NCBI GenBank assembly: GCA_000620945.1
Contig: JHZO01000006.1
Location: forward strand, 186,001-250,000
Reading direction: 5' to 3'
Origin: [Clostridium] viride DSM 6836
Lineage (GTDB): Bacteria; Bacillota; Clostridia; Oscillospirales; Oscillospiraceae
DNA: 64,000 nt
Part shown: positions 32,469 through 41,348 of the stretch, piece by piece
How positions within the stretch are numbered: position 1 is the stretch's first letter
Layout of the letters: every line of letters begins with the position of its first letter
Translations under genes and position numbers: made by a program
The notes under the pieces: generated by a model
Seen by the model: only the letters and a program-made list of their open reading frames with translations
Told to the model about the DNA's origin: nothing
The model's database searches: none

Positions 32469-34925
32469 ATGACTGTACGAATCGCCCTTGTGGGCAACCC
32501 AAATTCGGGGAAAACAACCTTATTTAATGCCTTGACCGGTAGCAACCAGTCAGTGGGAAACTGGCCGGGTGTGACCGTGGAGAAGAAGGAGGGGCGGCTG
32601 CAAAGCGCCGATGCGCTGGTGACCGATCTGCCCGGAGTCTATTCGCTTTCTCCCTACACGCCGGAAGAGCTGATTACCAGAAGCTATCTCATGGAGGAGG
32701 CGCCGGATGTGATTTTAAACATCATTGACGGCACCAATCTGGAGAGAAACCTATACCTGACCACCCAGCTCCTGGAGCTTGGCATACCCCTTGTCCTGGC
32801 TATCAACATGATGGATGCCGTGGAACGCCGGGGAGATCACATCCATGTGGAGAAGCTAGGAAGGATGTTAGGCTGCGAAGTCACCGTCATGTCCGCCATG
32901 AAAGGTGAAGGGGTGGAGGAAGCGGCACAAAAGGCCATTGCCATCGCCGCGCAGAAAAAGCTTGCCATTCCGAAAACCTGTTTCCACGGAGCGGTGGAGC
33001 ATGCCTTAGCCCACATTGAAGAGCGTTTGCTCCATGACAGACCGGAACAGCAGCAACGATTTTTAGCCATTAAGCTGTTCGAACGGGATGAAAAGGTCAT
33101 TGCCATGCTGGGTCTCACGCGGGAAGACCAAGAGCACATTGAATATGATATTAAACTCTGTGAACTTCAGCAGGAGGACGATGCCGAGGCCATTATCATC
33201 AGCGCACGCTATGATTACGTGGAGTCCGTGGTGGATGCCTGTTGTACCAGGAAGCTCAAAAAGGGAATTTCCGCCTCGGCACGCATCGACCGCTTGGCCA
33301 CCCACCGCATCTTTGCCATTCCCATCTTTGCCGCCATCATGATGCTGGTGTACTATGTGTCCGTTACCTTGGTGGGCGGATGGTCGGCTGGACTGGTCAA
33401 CGATGGTCTCTTTGGAGACGGAATCTTCCTCTTTGGCCATGGGCAAGAGGCCTATGAAACGGCCACCTCCGATTATGAACTGTCCCTGCGGAAATCCTCG
33501 GCCTTTTTGGATGCGGCGGAGCGTTCCGGGATCGAAGTTTCTGCCGTGCGCACCGGAACGGCCACTCCCCAGGAGGAGGCAGCGTTTCTGCTGCATGCCG
33601 CAGGGTTGCATGAAAAAACAAGCATTTATGACGAAGAGGGTGGACTGCTGTACGAAGGTCTTGTGGGGCCAGATGACTATCTGAACGCCAAGGGCTTGGA
33701 AGAACCCGTGCAAGCAGACTATGGAACCTTCCTTCCCGGCCTCCCCGTTGTGTTGGGTGATGCCTTAGAGCGGATGGGAACGGCCCCTTGGCTGCAGGGC
33801 TTGGTCTTGGATGGCATTGTGGCTGGTGTTGGTTCCATTTTAGGCTTTGTACCACAAATGCTGGTATTGTTCTTCTTTCTGGCCCTCTTGGAGGCCTGCG
33901 GCTATATGGCTCGCATCGCCTTTATTCTCGATCAGATTTTCCGTCGCTTTGGCCTAAGCGGCAAGTCCTTTATCCCCATGCTGATCAGCACCGGATGCGG
34001 AGTGCCGGGCATCATGGCTAGCCGTACGATTGAAAGCCCACGGGATCGGCGCATGACGATCATGACCACCACCTTTATCCCCTGTGGTGCAAAGCTGCCC
34101 TTGATCGCCATGATTGCAGGTGCCTTCTTTGGTGGTGCCTGGTGGGTGGCACCCTCGGCCTACTTTTTGGGCATTGCGGCCGTCCTGATTTCAGGTGCGA
34201 TTCTGAAAAAGACCCGGCGGTTTGCCGGAGAGGAATCTCCCTTTGTAATGGAACTGCCCCTTTACCATCTTCCCGCCATGAAAAACGTGTTGCGTAGCAT
34301 GTGGGAGAGAGGTTGGTCCTTCATCAAAAAGGCAGGTACCGTGATTCTGATTGCTTCCGTGGCGATTTGGTTTACCTCACGCTTTGGATTTGTGGATGGT
34401 TCCTTCGTCCTGCTTTCGGAAGAGGCCCTTTCGGAAAGCCTTTTGGCGAAGTTCGGTGCGCTTCTGGCATGGATCTTTGTCCCCCTTGGATTCGGAAGCT
34501 GGCAGGCCAGCATGGCGACCCTCCTGGGTCTTCTGGCAAAGGAAGGCGTGGTCAGTACCATGAGCGTTCTGTATGGCGTGGCAGACGGAGGCTATGCCGT
34601 CCTGCAGGCAGCCATGACCAGCGGAGCCGCCTTCTCCTTTATGACCTTTAACCTGCTCTGTGCCCCCTGCTTTGCCGCCATTGGGGCCATTCGGCAGGAG
34701 ATGCAAAGCCGCAGCTGGTTTGCCTTTGCCATTGCCTATCAGACCGGCTTTGCCTATGCCGTATCACTCTGCGTCTATCAAATTTGGCGCGTGTTGCATG
34801 GCGGAGGATTTGGGATTGGAATCGTTGCTGCCGTACTAATCCTTGTCGGCTTCCTCTTCCTGTTGCTTCGCCGCAGCCCCACCTCGAAAAAGCCTGTGCA
34901 AGAAAGGACGGAGAGCTTATGTTAA
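32469..34925 (+). CDS. feoB: FeoB, ferrous iron transporter
   Basis: The 818-residue Fe2+ importer has an N-terminal GTPase (G1 GNPNSGKTT at 9-17, G3 DLPG at 53-56, G4 NMMD at 113-116), a helical GDI-like domain (about 170-270) and a membrane Nramp-like core with duplicated Gate motifs (STGCGVPG and NLLCAPCFA). Residues about 315-420, between the first and second membrane helices, form an extra external domain of about 100 residues absent from E. coli FeoB. ATG 32469 has GGAG upstream. The stop overlaps the next small gene. Confidence 0.96.
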   Translation: MTVRIALVGNPNSGKTTLFNALTGSNQSVGNWPGVTVEKKEGRLQSADALVTDLPGVYSLSPYTPEELITRSYLMEEAPDVILNIIDGTNLERNLYLTTQLLELGIPLVLAINMMDAVERRGDHIHVEKLGRMLGCEVTVMSAMKGEGVEEAAQKAIAIAAQKKLAIPKTCFHGAVEHALAHIEERLLHDRPEQQQRFLAIKLFERDEKVIAMLGLTREDQEHIEYDIKLCELQQEDDAEAIIISARYDYVESVVDACCTRKLKKGISASARIDRLATHRIFAIPIFAAIMMLVYYVSVTLVGGWSAGLVNDGLFGDGIFLFGHGQEAYETATSDYELSLRKSSAFLDAAERSGIEVSAVRTGTATPQEEAAFLLHAAGLHEKTSIYDEEGGLLYEGLVGPDDYLNAKGLEEPVQADYGTFLPGLPVVLGDALERMGTAPWLQGLVLDGIVAGVGSILGFVPQMLVLFFFLALLEACGYMARIAFILDQIFRRFGLSGKSFIPMLISTGCGVPGIMASRTIESPRDRRMTIMTTTFIPCGAKLPLIAMIAGAFFGGAWWVAPSAYFLGIAAVLISGAILKKTRRFAGEESPFVMELPLYHLPAMKNVLRSMWERGWSFIKKAGTVILIASVAIWFTSRFGFVDGSFVLLSEEALSESLLAKFGALLAWIFVPLGFGSWQASMATLLGLLAKEGVVSTMSVLYGVADGGYAVLQAAMTSGAAFSFMTFNLLCAPCFAAIGAIRQEMQSRSWFAFAIAYQTGFAYAVSLCVYQIWRVLHGGGFGIGIVAAVLILVGFLFLLLRRSPTSKKPVQERTESLC

Positions 34926-35101
34926 CTTGGATTCTTACAAACTGGGGCACGATCCTGGTATCCCTCGGTGTGCTGTTTCTCCTAGTGCTCGCCTTAAGAA
35001 GCGTGCGAAAGGATCAAAAGCAGGGCGGCTGTCCGGGCGGCTGTGCCGGTTGCAGCCATGCCGCTTGCGGCCATGCTTGTGACGTAAACCATAAGAAGTA
35101 A
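34919..35101 (+). CDS. FeoB-associated Cys-rich membrane protein
   Basis: A 60-residue protein with one membrane helix (about 8-28) and a Cys/Gly-rich tail GGCPGGCAGCSHAACGHAC containing five Cys and two His. This is the FeoB-associated Cys-rich family, encoded right after feoB in many Firmicutes and thought to assist iron delivery. Its ATG overlaps the feoB stop by seven bases, so translation is coupled. Confidence 0.9.
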   Translation: MLTWILTNWGTILVSLGVLFLLVLALRSVRKDQKQGGCPGGCAGCSHAACGHACDVNHKK

Positions 35102-35104
35102 AAG

Positions 35105-35139
35105 AATGAGACGGAATGCAAGTTGCATTCCGTCTCATT
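35105..35139. terminator. Bidirectional terminator between feo and DUF2238-like genes
   Basis: A 17-bp near-perfect palindrome centred at 35122 (arms AATGAGACGGAATGCAA and complement). It starts 4 bases after the feo operon and ends 16 bases before the convergent gene's stop. The T-tails are modest (TTGTTT; TTCTTTTAC). Confidence 0.7.
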
Positions 35140-35154
35140 GTTTGGGTTAGCTTG

Positions 35155-35985
35155 TTAGGGGTTGGAATCGGAATCTCTTAGTACGCGGGGGATAAAGCGT
35201 CGGGCAAACTTCCCTTGTCCGCGGCTTTTCACGTAGAAGTAGCCGAAGAAGGAGAAGATGACGGCACCAATGAAGTTGACGAAGAGATCGTTCATGGTAT
35301 CGATGAGGCCGAGGTCCAAGTAACCACCAATCCCAAGGGAACGATGGGTTCTATCCGAAAGCACAAGAATGACATTTTCTATGTGCTTGATGATTTGGGG
35401 ATGATTGGCTTTGGCGGGGTCTAAGAGGACGCTGGAGATGGTCGTCACCACGGTATCCTTTTGCATATCCAACAGCAACACCTGATCCATAAAGAATTCG
35501 AAGAATTCCCACAGAACCCCAATGGTCATGGAAAAGCAAAAGGCCACCAGCGCCATAAAGAGGGGAGAGAGAGAAAAGGAGAAGCGCTCGTTCCGGTTCA
35601 GAATGTCCACCAGCGAAAAGCCGATGGCCGCGCAAAGGAAGCCGTTTATGGTGTGGAGCATCATGTCCCAATGGGGGAAGGTGATGTAGTAGGCTTGGAT
35701 TTCACCTAAGATTTCTGCGGCGAAGATGAACAGCATGATGATGATTTCCAAGGTATCCGGCAGTTCAATGCGGATCTTTCGTTCCACAAAGGTGGGAAGA
35801 AGAAGGAGGATCAAAGTGAGAATGCAGAGGAAGACATTTTCGAAATTCCCGTTCCAGAACTGGAGGACCATGGTTACGAGGACGAAGCATCGTAAAATAA
35901 AATAAATGGTGAATACGGCCTTCTTTTCCCGGAGTTCCTGGGTAAGACTGGGCCGTTTTGGCTTGCATTTTCGGTTCAAGGGCAC
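35155..35985 (-). CDS. Multi-pass membrane protein, DUF2238/YjdF-like
   Basis: The 276-residue protein has a basic N-terminus and about six membrane helices. HWDMMLHTINGFLCAAIGFSLVDILN is cut here as the His-containing core; with GVLWEFFEFFMDQ and the C-terminal LGLIDTMNDLFVNFIGA it fits the YjdF/DUF2238 family, whose function is unknown. The start is GTG 35985 or possibly TTG 35979, which has a better distance from AAAGG. It is monocistronic and convergent with the feo operon. Confidence 0.7.
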   Translation of the reverse strand: MPLNRKCKPKRPSLTQELREKKAVFTIYFILRCFVLVTMVLQFWNGNFENVFLCILTLILLLLPTFVERKIRIELPDTLEIIIMLFIFAAEILGEIQAYYITFPHWDMMLHTINGFLCAAIGFSLVDILNRNERFSFSLSPLFMALVAFCFSMTIGVLWEFFEFFMDQVLLLDMQKDTVVTTISSVLLDPAKANHPQIIKHIENVILVLSDRTHRSLGIGGYLDLGLIDTMNDLFVNFIGAVIFSFFGYFYVKSRGQGKFARRFIPRVLRDSDSNP

Positions 35986-36122
35986 CCGACCTTTCTCACA
36001 AATTCTAATTTAAAACATAATTGTAGCATTTGAAGGCAAATCGTGCAATCGTCTCCAGTGTGGTCCAAGGTGTTTTAATGAAGTGGCATGTGATACAAGT
36101 ATGCGACATACAAACCCATAAA

Positions 36123-36151
36123 TTGACAGATTGCGGGAATAGTGGTATGGT
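36123..36151 (+). promoter_or_regulatory. Promoter of the DUF2812 gene
   Basis: TTGACA and TATGGT with a 17-base spacer, 35 bases before the ATG at 36187. Confidence 0.6.
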
Positions 36152-36186
36152 ATTTTCAGAAGATTGACGGTTGGAAGGAGGCTTGC

Positions 36187-37410
36187 ATGGGAGAGTACGT
36201 GAAAAAAGTGGTTCCCTATTCGTTCCAAGACACCGACGCGGTGGAGGCCTGGCTAGAGCAGCTGGCTCAGGAGGGCTTGGTGCTGGAACGGGATGGCTTC
36301 TTGGGACTGGTGTTTCAGCGATGTGAACCCACCAAACTGCGCTTTCGCATTGACAGTACCCGCAGTTTTCAGTTAGAGAAGAACAAGCGTCGGCGGGAAC
36401 AGTTGGCCAAAAAGGGATGGCAGTATGCGGGCTTCCAAGGCGGAGTCACCATCTATAAAAACATAGATCTGAACCAAAAAGAGTTGCCGGAACGTGAGGA
36501 GGATAGCGGGCCCTCCCTCCAACAGAATGGCCTTTTTCAGCTTGTAATTGCTCTACTTTGTCTTTGTACCTTGCTCTTATTGTACAAGGTTACAGTTCCC
36601 AAAGACGTATCGCCCACGTTCTATTGGTTGACCGATGGCTTTTGGGATGGATTGGGTCTCGTTATCTTCCTCTCTTATTTCATTCTTTTGTTTGTGGTCG
36701 AACGAGTTCGAACCCATCGCTTGCAGCAACGAAAACGAGACGGCAGCTTCGAGGAGCGAAGTTACCATACCCCCTTGCGTGCCCGACGGAACGGAAGGCT
36801 TGCGTTGATGGGTTTGAGCGTTAGTCTTCTCCTCATTGTGGTGCCCAACATGGACACGTACCTGTATGACGGGGAGTTTTATTCGACACAGGAGTACCCA
36901 CAAGTCTTGCCGGTTCCACCCCTATCCGAGCTGGTCAGAGCGGAGAACCAAGGGCGCCAAGCGGCTGGCATGGCCCAGTGGTTGGAAGAACCGAGACTTT
37001 CTCGAAGTGAGGTCTTCGAAGAGCGCTATCCGCTCCTCCAAAAGCTTACGATCTACCAAGAAACGGCTCAAAACCCGAAGGGAAGTAACACGCTTTACTA
37101 CCCCCGGTACTATACGCTGCGCTACGAAGGATTGGCAGAACGGCTGTATCAGGATCTTCAGAACGAAAGGGCCTACCAACCCCTCCCCACGTCAAATGGA
37201 GTACAGGTGAGCTATTCCCAGGAACGCAGCCAGCGGGACGGATCGAACCAGGCATTGCTGCTGCACCATGGAACCGCCGTGTTGGAGGTCTCCTATGGGG
37301 GGGAATTGGACTTATCCAAGTATGTTGCAATCTTTGTAGACTATCTGACCGCTGCGGACAAGACAAAAGTGAGTACGGATGCAAGGCTTCAGGCAGAACC
37401 GACGGCATGA
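36187..37410 (+). CDS. DUF2812 domain membrane protein
   Basis: The 407-residue protein opens with a DUF2812 domain (about 1-100), recognised by VEAWLEQLAQEGLVLERDG and LAKKGWQYAGFQGGVTIYKN. Three membrane helices follow (about 120-140, 155-180, 215-235), then an external region of about 170 residues without known domains. DUF2812 proteins often accompany PadR-type repressors, but none is adjacent here. AAGGAGG lies before ATG 36187. Function unknown. Confidence 0.8.
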   Translation: MGEYVKKVVPYSFQDTDAVEAWLEQLAQEGLVLERDGFLGLVFQRCEPTKLRFRIDSTRSFQLEKNKRRREQLAKKGWQYAGFQGGVTIYKNIDLNQKELPEREEDSGPSLQQNGLFQLVIALLCLCTLLLLYKVTVPKDVSPTFYWLTDGFWDGLGLVIFLSYFILLFVVERVRTHRLQQRKRDGSFEERSYHTPLRARRNGRLALMGLSVSLLLIVVPNMDTYLYDGEFYSTQEYPQVLPVPPLSELVRAENQGRQAAGMAQWLEEPRLSRSEVFEERYPLLQKLTIYQETAQNPKGSNTLYYPRYYTLRYEGLAERLYQDLQNERAYQPLPTSNGVQVSYSQERSQRDGSNQALLLHHGTAVLEVSYGGELDLSKYVAIFVDYLTAADKTKVSTDARLQAEPTA

Positions 37411-37456
37411 GCATTTTGGGGTATTTTGGTCAAATTGTGAAAACTTGTTGAGTCCT

Positions 37457-37485
37457 CTTTCCAAATGCATAAAAAGAAGGTATAC
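37457..37485 (+). promoter_or_regulatory. Promoter of the beta-CASP nuclease gene
   Basis: TTTCCA and TATACT with a 17-base spacer, 61 bases before the ATG. The -35 box is weak. Confidence 0.4.
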
Positions 37486-37546
37486 TGAAGTCGTTGATAC
37501 ACAAACTGAGAAGCAAGAAACACCATCATCGAAAGGGAGGCGCATT

Positions 37547-39109
37547 ATGAAATTAAGTTTTTTCGGCGCGGCACGAGCGGTGACCGGCAGCTGCCACTGT
37601 GTGGAGGTTGCGGGCAAAAAGATTCTCATTGACTGCGGGTTACAACAGGGACGAGACGAGTTGGATAACCACCAGCTCGACTTTGCTGCCAATTATATAG
37701 ACTATGTTATTGTCACCCATGCCCATATTGACCACTCCGGTCGAGTTCCGCTTCTGGTGAAGCAAGGGTATGCAGGGCAAATTTTTACCACACGCTTAAC
37801 CGGAGAGTTGTTGTCCATCATGCTGCGCGATTCGGCGCACATTCAGGAAAGCGATGCCCAATGGAAGAATCAAAAGGGCAAACGCGCCGGTCGGGAACCA
37901 GTGGAGCCCCTTTACACCATTGCCGATGCCGAAGAGGCCATTGCAAAGATTGTGACCTTTGAATACAACCAGGAAATCGAACTGTTTGAGGGGGCAAAGC
38001 TGCGCTTTATTGATGCAGGGCACCTGCTCGGTTCCGCCTCCGTGGAGCTGTGGCTCACCGAGGACGGCCTGACCCGCAAGATTTTGTTTTCCGGCGATAT
38101 TGGCAACGTGGATCAGCCGGTCATCAATGACCCATCCTTTATCCACGAGGCAGATTACGTGGTGATGGAGAGTACCTATGGAGACCGAAACCACGAAACC
38201 ACAAGGGAGAGCGACGATTATACCGAAAAGTTGGCGGAAATCATCGACGAAACCTTTGAGAGAGGCGGCAACGTCATCATCCCGGCCTTTGCGGTGGGTC
38301 GTACCCAGGAACTCTTGTATGCCATGCGGGAGATGAAGGAACGAGGCCTAGTCAAGAAGCATCCGAACTTTACCGTTTGTGTGGACTCCCCCTTGGCAAA
38401 CGAGGCAACGAAGATTTTCTCCGGCGATCTGCACGGGTATTTGGATGAGGAAGCACTTGAGCTGGTAAAGGGAGGCGAAGCGCTCTTTACCTTCCCGGGA
38501 CTTACCATGACCGCCAGCAGTGAAGAGTCCAAAATGCTGAACATGGATCCTTCGTCCAAGGTGATCATTTCGGCTTCGGGCATGTGCGATGCAGGACGCA
38601 TTCGTCACCACTTAAAGCACAATCTCTGGCGGGACAACAGCTCCATTGTCTTTGTGGGCTATCAGGGTGAGGGAACCTTAGGGCGTCACTTGCTGGAAGG
38701 GGCCGAGACCGTAAAGCTCTTTGGCGAGCAAATTGAAGTCAACGCCAAGATTTATAACTTCAAGGGATTATCTTCCCATGCCGACCGCGATCATCTGTTG
38801 GAGTGGATTTCCAAGGTGTCACCAAAGCCCTTGCAGGTGTTTGTGGTGCATGGTGACATTGCCGTCACCGAAATCTTTTCTGAGACGCTGCGGCAAATGG
38901 GGATCCCGGCTCACGCACCGCTGTATCAGGAAACATATGATTTGGCAGAGAATCGTATGCTTGCAGCTGGCGTAGAACTGGAGCCGAAGAAGCCAAAAAT
39001 GCGCGAAGCGGTGTCCCCGGCTTACTGGGAACTGGAGGCGGCAGCCATGGATCTGGTGGCCTACATCCACAGCAACAAGGGGGCGCCAACAAGGATCTCA
39101 AGAAGATGA
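37547..39109 (+). CDS. Beta-CASP metallo-beta-lactamase RNase-like protein, 3' frameshift
   Basis: A zinc-dependent nuclease-type enzyme of the RNA-processing exonuclease (YSH1/CPSF-like) family. The MBL motif THAHIDHSG, further ligands in DAGHLLGSAS and FSGDIGN, the beta-CASP motif SGMCDAGRIRHHL, and the C-terminal GLSSHADRDHLLEW and VVHGD are all present. AAAGGGAGG precedes ATG 37547. The frame ends at 39109 with an odd tail, PTRISRR. One more G in the G5 tract at 39079-39083 would instead give a helical tail ANKDLKKMKAQLKSLL ending at 39150. So the 3' end is either frameshifted or a base is missing in the sequence; the catalytic core is intact. Confidence 0.85.
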   Translation: MKLSFFGAARAVTGSCHCVEVAGKKILIDCGLQQGRDELDNHQLDFAANYIDYVIVTHAHIDHSGRVPLLVKQGYAGQIFTTRLTGELLSIMLRDSAHIQESDAQWKNQKGKRAGREPVEPLYTIADAEEAIAKIVTFEYNQEIELFEGAKLRFIDAGHLLGSASVELWLTEDGLTRKILFSGDIGNVDQPVINDPSFIHEADYVVMESTYGDRNHETTRESDDYTEKLAEIIDETFERGGNVIIPAFAVGRTQELLYAMREMKERGLVKKHPNFTVCVDSPLANEATKIFSGDLHGYLDEEALELVKGGEALFTFPGLTMTASSEESKMLNMDPSSKVIISASGMCDAGRIRHHLKHNLWRDNSSIVFVGYQGEGTLGRHLLEGAETVKLFGEQIEVNAKIYNFKGLSSHADRDHLLEWISKVSPKPLQVFVVHGDIAVTEIFSETLRQMGIPAHAPLYQETYDLAENRMLAAGVELEPKKPKMREAVSPAYWELEAAAMDLVAYIHSNKGAPTRISRR

Positions 39110-39171
39110 AGGCGCAGCTTAAGTCCTTACTGGATCGCTGGGGCGATTAATTTAGTTTAAATACCATCCGG

Positions 39172-39204
39172 CAGGAGCATTGGAACCAGGTTCCGATGCT
39201 CCTG
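39172..39204 (+). terminator. Probable terminator after the beta-CASP gene
   Basis: A 9-bp stem (CAGGAGCAT and complement) extended inward by GGAAC/GTTCC, with only a poor T-tail (TCTTG). Confidence 0.5.
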
Positions 39205-39262
39205 TCTTGAAATAGAGAGCATTCAGCCCGCAAAACCCTCAAACGAAAGAGGAGGAATTCAT

Positions 39263-41191
39263 ATGAGAGAAAAGAAACGGGGCGCAGTCTCAAAACTGTG
39301 CGCCTGCATGTTAGCCTTGCTCCTGATCTTGGCCCCCGCCGTTTCGGCACTCAGTCCCGATGAGCTAAAGCAATTGCTGCAGGAGCATTATTTGGAAAAG
39401 GTCAGCGATGCCGTCATGCAGGAGGACACGGTGGACGGGATCCTAAAGGTCTTGGACGATAAGTACACGACCTATATGACCGCCAAGGAATACCAAGAGC
39501 TAATTGACAGTATGGCGGATCAGGAAATTGGAGGCATCGGCGTCAGCGTCATCCTCAACGAGCAGGGTTTGGGGATTGTAGAGGTGTTTGCCGGTTCCCC
39601 CGCCCAAACGCTTGGCCTGAAAGCGGGCGATATTATCATCGCCGTGGATGGCAAAAGCGCCGTGGGGCAAAGTAGCGAGATCGTGACGTCTTGGCTGCGA
39701 GGAGAGCCCGGAACCATGGTGGAAATTACCGTGCTGCACACGGATGGGAGACAGGTTCGCTATCAGGCTACCCGTCAGAAGGTTGTGCTTCCCAGTACGA
39801 CTTCCGAGCTCATCAATGGGCACTTGGGGTACTTAAACTGCAAGGCCTTTGGCCCTCAGACTCAGCAGCATTTTTTGGATGCGATGAAGGCGTATCCCGC
39901 AGCCAGCATTTGGTTGGTAGACTTGCGCAGTAATTTCGGGGGCGAGTTGGATGCCACCGCCCAGACACTGGGCACCTTTCTTGGAAAGCGCGGCATTGTC
40001 TACCTGAAAAACGGGAAGGATCAGTACATGCTCTATACCTCCCGCCAGGATTCCATGACCATAAAGCCCACCATCATCCTGACCAGCGGCTATACCGCCA
40101 GTGCCGCCGAGGTCTTCTCTGCAGTCATGCGGGATACCAGTGGCGGGCTTTTGATCGGAGAAAAAACCTATGGGAAGGGCGTTGCTCAGGTCATCTTGGA
40201 TCAGAACACCAATCCAGACATCTTCCATGACGGAGACGCAGCCAAAATAACCGCCTATCGTTACTACACCAAGGATGGCGGCAACACCGCCGATAAAATG
40301 GGTGTCCTTCCACACCTGTTGGTGGATGCGGTGGATGCCGGCGACATTGCGCTCCTCCTATCGGAGAAAGAGCCTGCCGTGTCCGATACCAGCAACTACC
40401 TTCGTCTGCATCTGGGAGATTGGCGTTGGTATCTCAATCTAACCGAGGCGACCAGCGAAGAGAATCTCCCCTATTTTCAAGAGTTGTTGGAAGCGATTCC
40501 CCCCAACACCACCATGAAGCAGGGTACGAAGACAGGGGAGTGGATTGATGTCTCGGTTTCCTCCTTGGTAAAAACCTATGGGATCACCGGCTATGTGTCC
40601 CGCAACCTTACGGATCTGGCTGGTCGAGCGGATGCCGATCCGATTAACACACTGGCAACCTATAACATTGTACATGGAGATCAGAGTAGGCAGTATCACC
40701 CCGACGCAAGCATGAGCCGTGCGGAACTGTGCGCCCTTTTGGTCCAGGCCTTTGGCCTGTCCACCACCCGAAAAGACACCAACTTTACGGATGTTGACTC
40801 AAAGGCATGGTACGCGGAGGAGGTGCAAGCCGTGGTAAGTGCCGGGCTGATGCAGGGGATGGGAGACGGTAAGTTTCTTCCGCAGGGCACGGTCACGGAG
40901 GAACAACTCATTACGGTGCTGGCCCGAAGTGCATCCAACCTTAATACATACCTATATGAGACAAGCAAGACCTTTTCGGCAAGCCAAGCCCATGTCCCCG
41001 CCGGATATGCAAGTTGGTCCCAACCATGGGTGTGGCTCCTGTCGGAAAGTCAAAAGAATCTGTTTGGGAAACCCATTAACCTCCTTCATGCGGCCCCCGA
41101 GACCATCAAGCCCCAAGCGTCCGCAACGAGGGGGGAGGCTGCGGTGGTTCTCTACAATATCTTGCACTTTGTTGGGGTTCTGCCCACGTGA
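39263..41191 (+). CDS. S41 C-terminal processing peptidase with SLH domains
   Basis: A 642-residue exported serine protease. A signal peptide (about 1-29, ending VSA) is followed by a PDZ domain (about 88-170) and the tail-specific S41 core (about 180-365) with Ser280 in TSGYTASAAE and Lys305 in TYGKG. The C-terminal ~170 residues hold SLH-type repeats (DQSRQYHPDASMSRAELCAL; FTDVDSKAWYAEEVQAVVSA), which anchor proteins to the cell wall. This makes it a surface-bound rather than a soluble processing protease. GAGGAGG lies before the ATG. Confidence 0.92.
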   Translation: MREKKRGAVSKLCACMLALLLILAPAVSALSPDELKQLLQEHYLEKVSDAVMQEDTVDGILKVLDDKYTTYMTAKEYQELIDSMADQEIGGIGVSVILNEQGLGIVEVFAGSPAQTLGLKAGDIIIAVDGKSAVGQSSEIVTSWLRGEPGTMVEITVLHTDGRQVRYQATRQKVVLPSTTSELINGHLGYLNCKAFGPQTQQHFLDAMKAYPAASIWLVDLRSNFGGELDATAQTLGTFLGKRGIVYLKNGKDQYMLYTSRQDSMTIKPTIILTSGYTASAAEVFSAVMRDTSGGLLIGEKTYGKGVAQVILDQNTNPDIFHDGDAAKITAYRYYTKDGGNTADKMGVLPHLLVDAVDAGDIALLLSEKEPAVSDTSNYLRLHLGDWRWYLNLTEATSEENLPYFQELLEAIPPNTTMKQGTKTGEWIDVSVSSLVKTYGITGYVSRNLTDLAGRADADPINTLATYNIVHGDQSRQYHPDASMSRAELCALLVQAFGLSTTRKDTNFTDVDSKAWYAEEVQAVVSAGLMQGMGDGKFLPQGTVTEEQLITVLARSASNLNTYLYETSKTFSASQAHVPAGYASWSQPWVWLLSESQKNLFGKPINLLHAAPETIKPQASATRGEAAVVLYNILHFVGVLPT

Positions 41192-41277
41192 GAAGGTACC
41201 CTTGCACGATACGATTCAAGCAGGGGGAACTAAAATCAGGGATTCCTGGGTACAATTGGTTGGAACACGAGAAAATA

Positions 41278-41306
41278 TAGACATTTTTTAGAGATTATGC
41301 TACAAT
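41278..41306 (+). promoter_or_regulatory. Promoter of the tagA-tmk-fthC run
   Basis: TAGACA and TACAAT with a 17-base spacer, 42 bases before the TTG start at 41349. Confidence 0.5.
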
Positions 41307-41348
41307 GAGCGACAGATTAAGACATACGCTGACAAGAGGTTTACTGTT

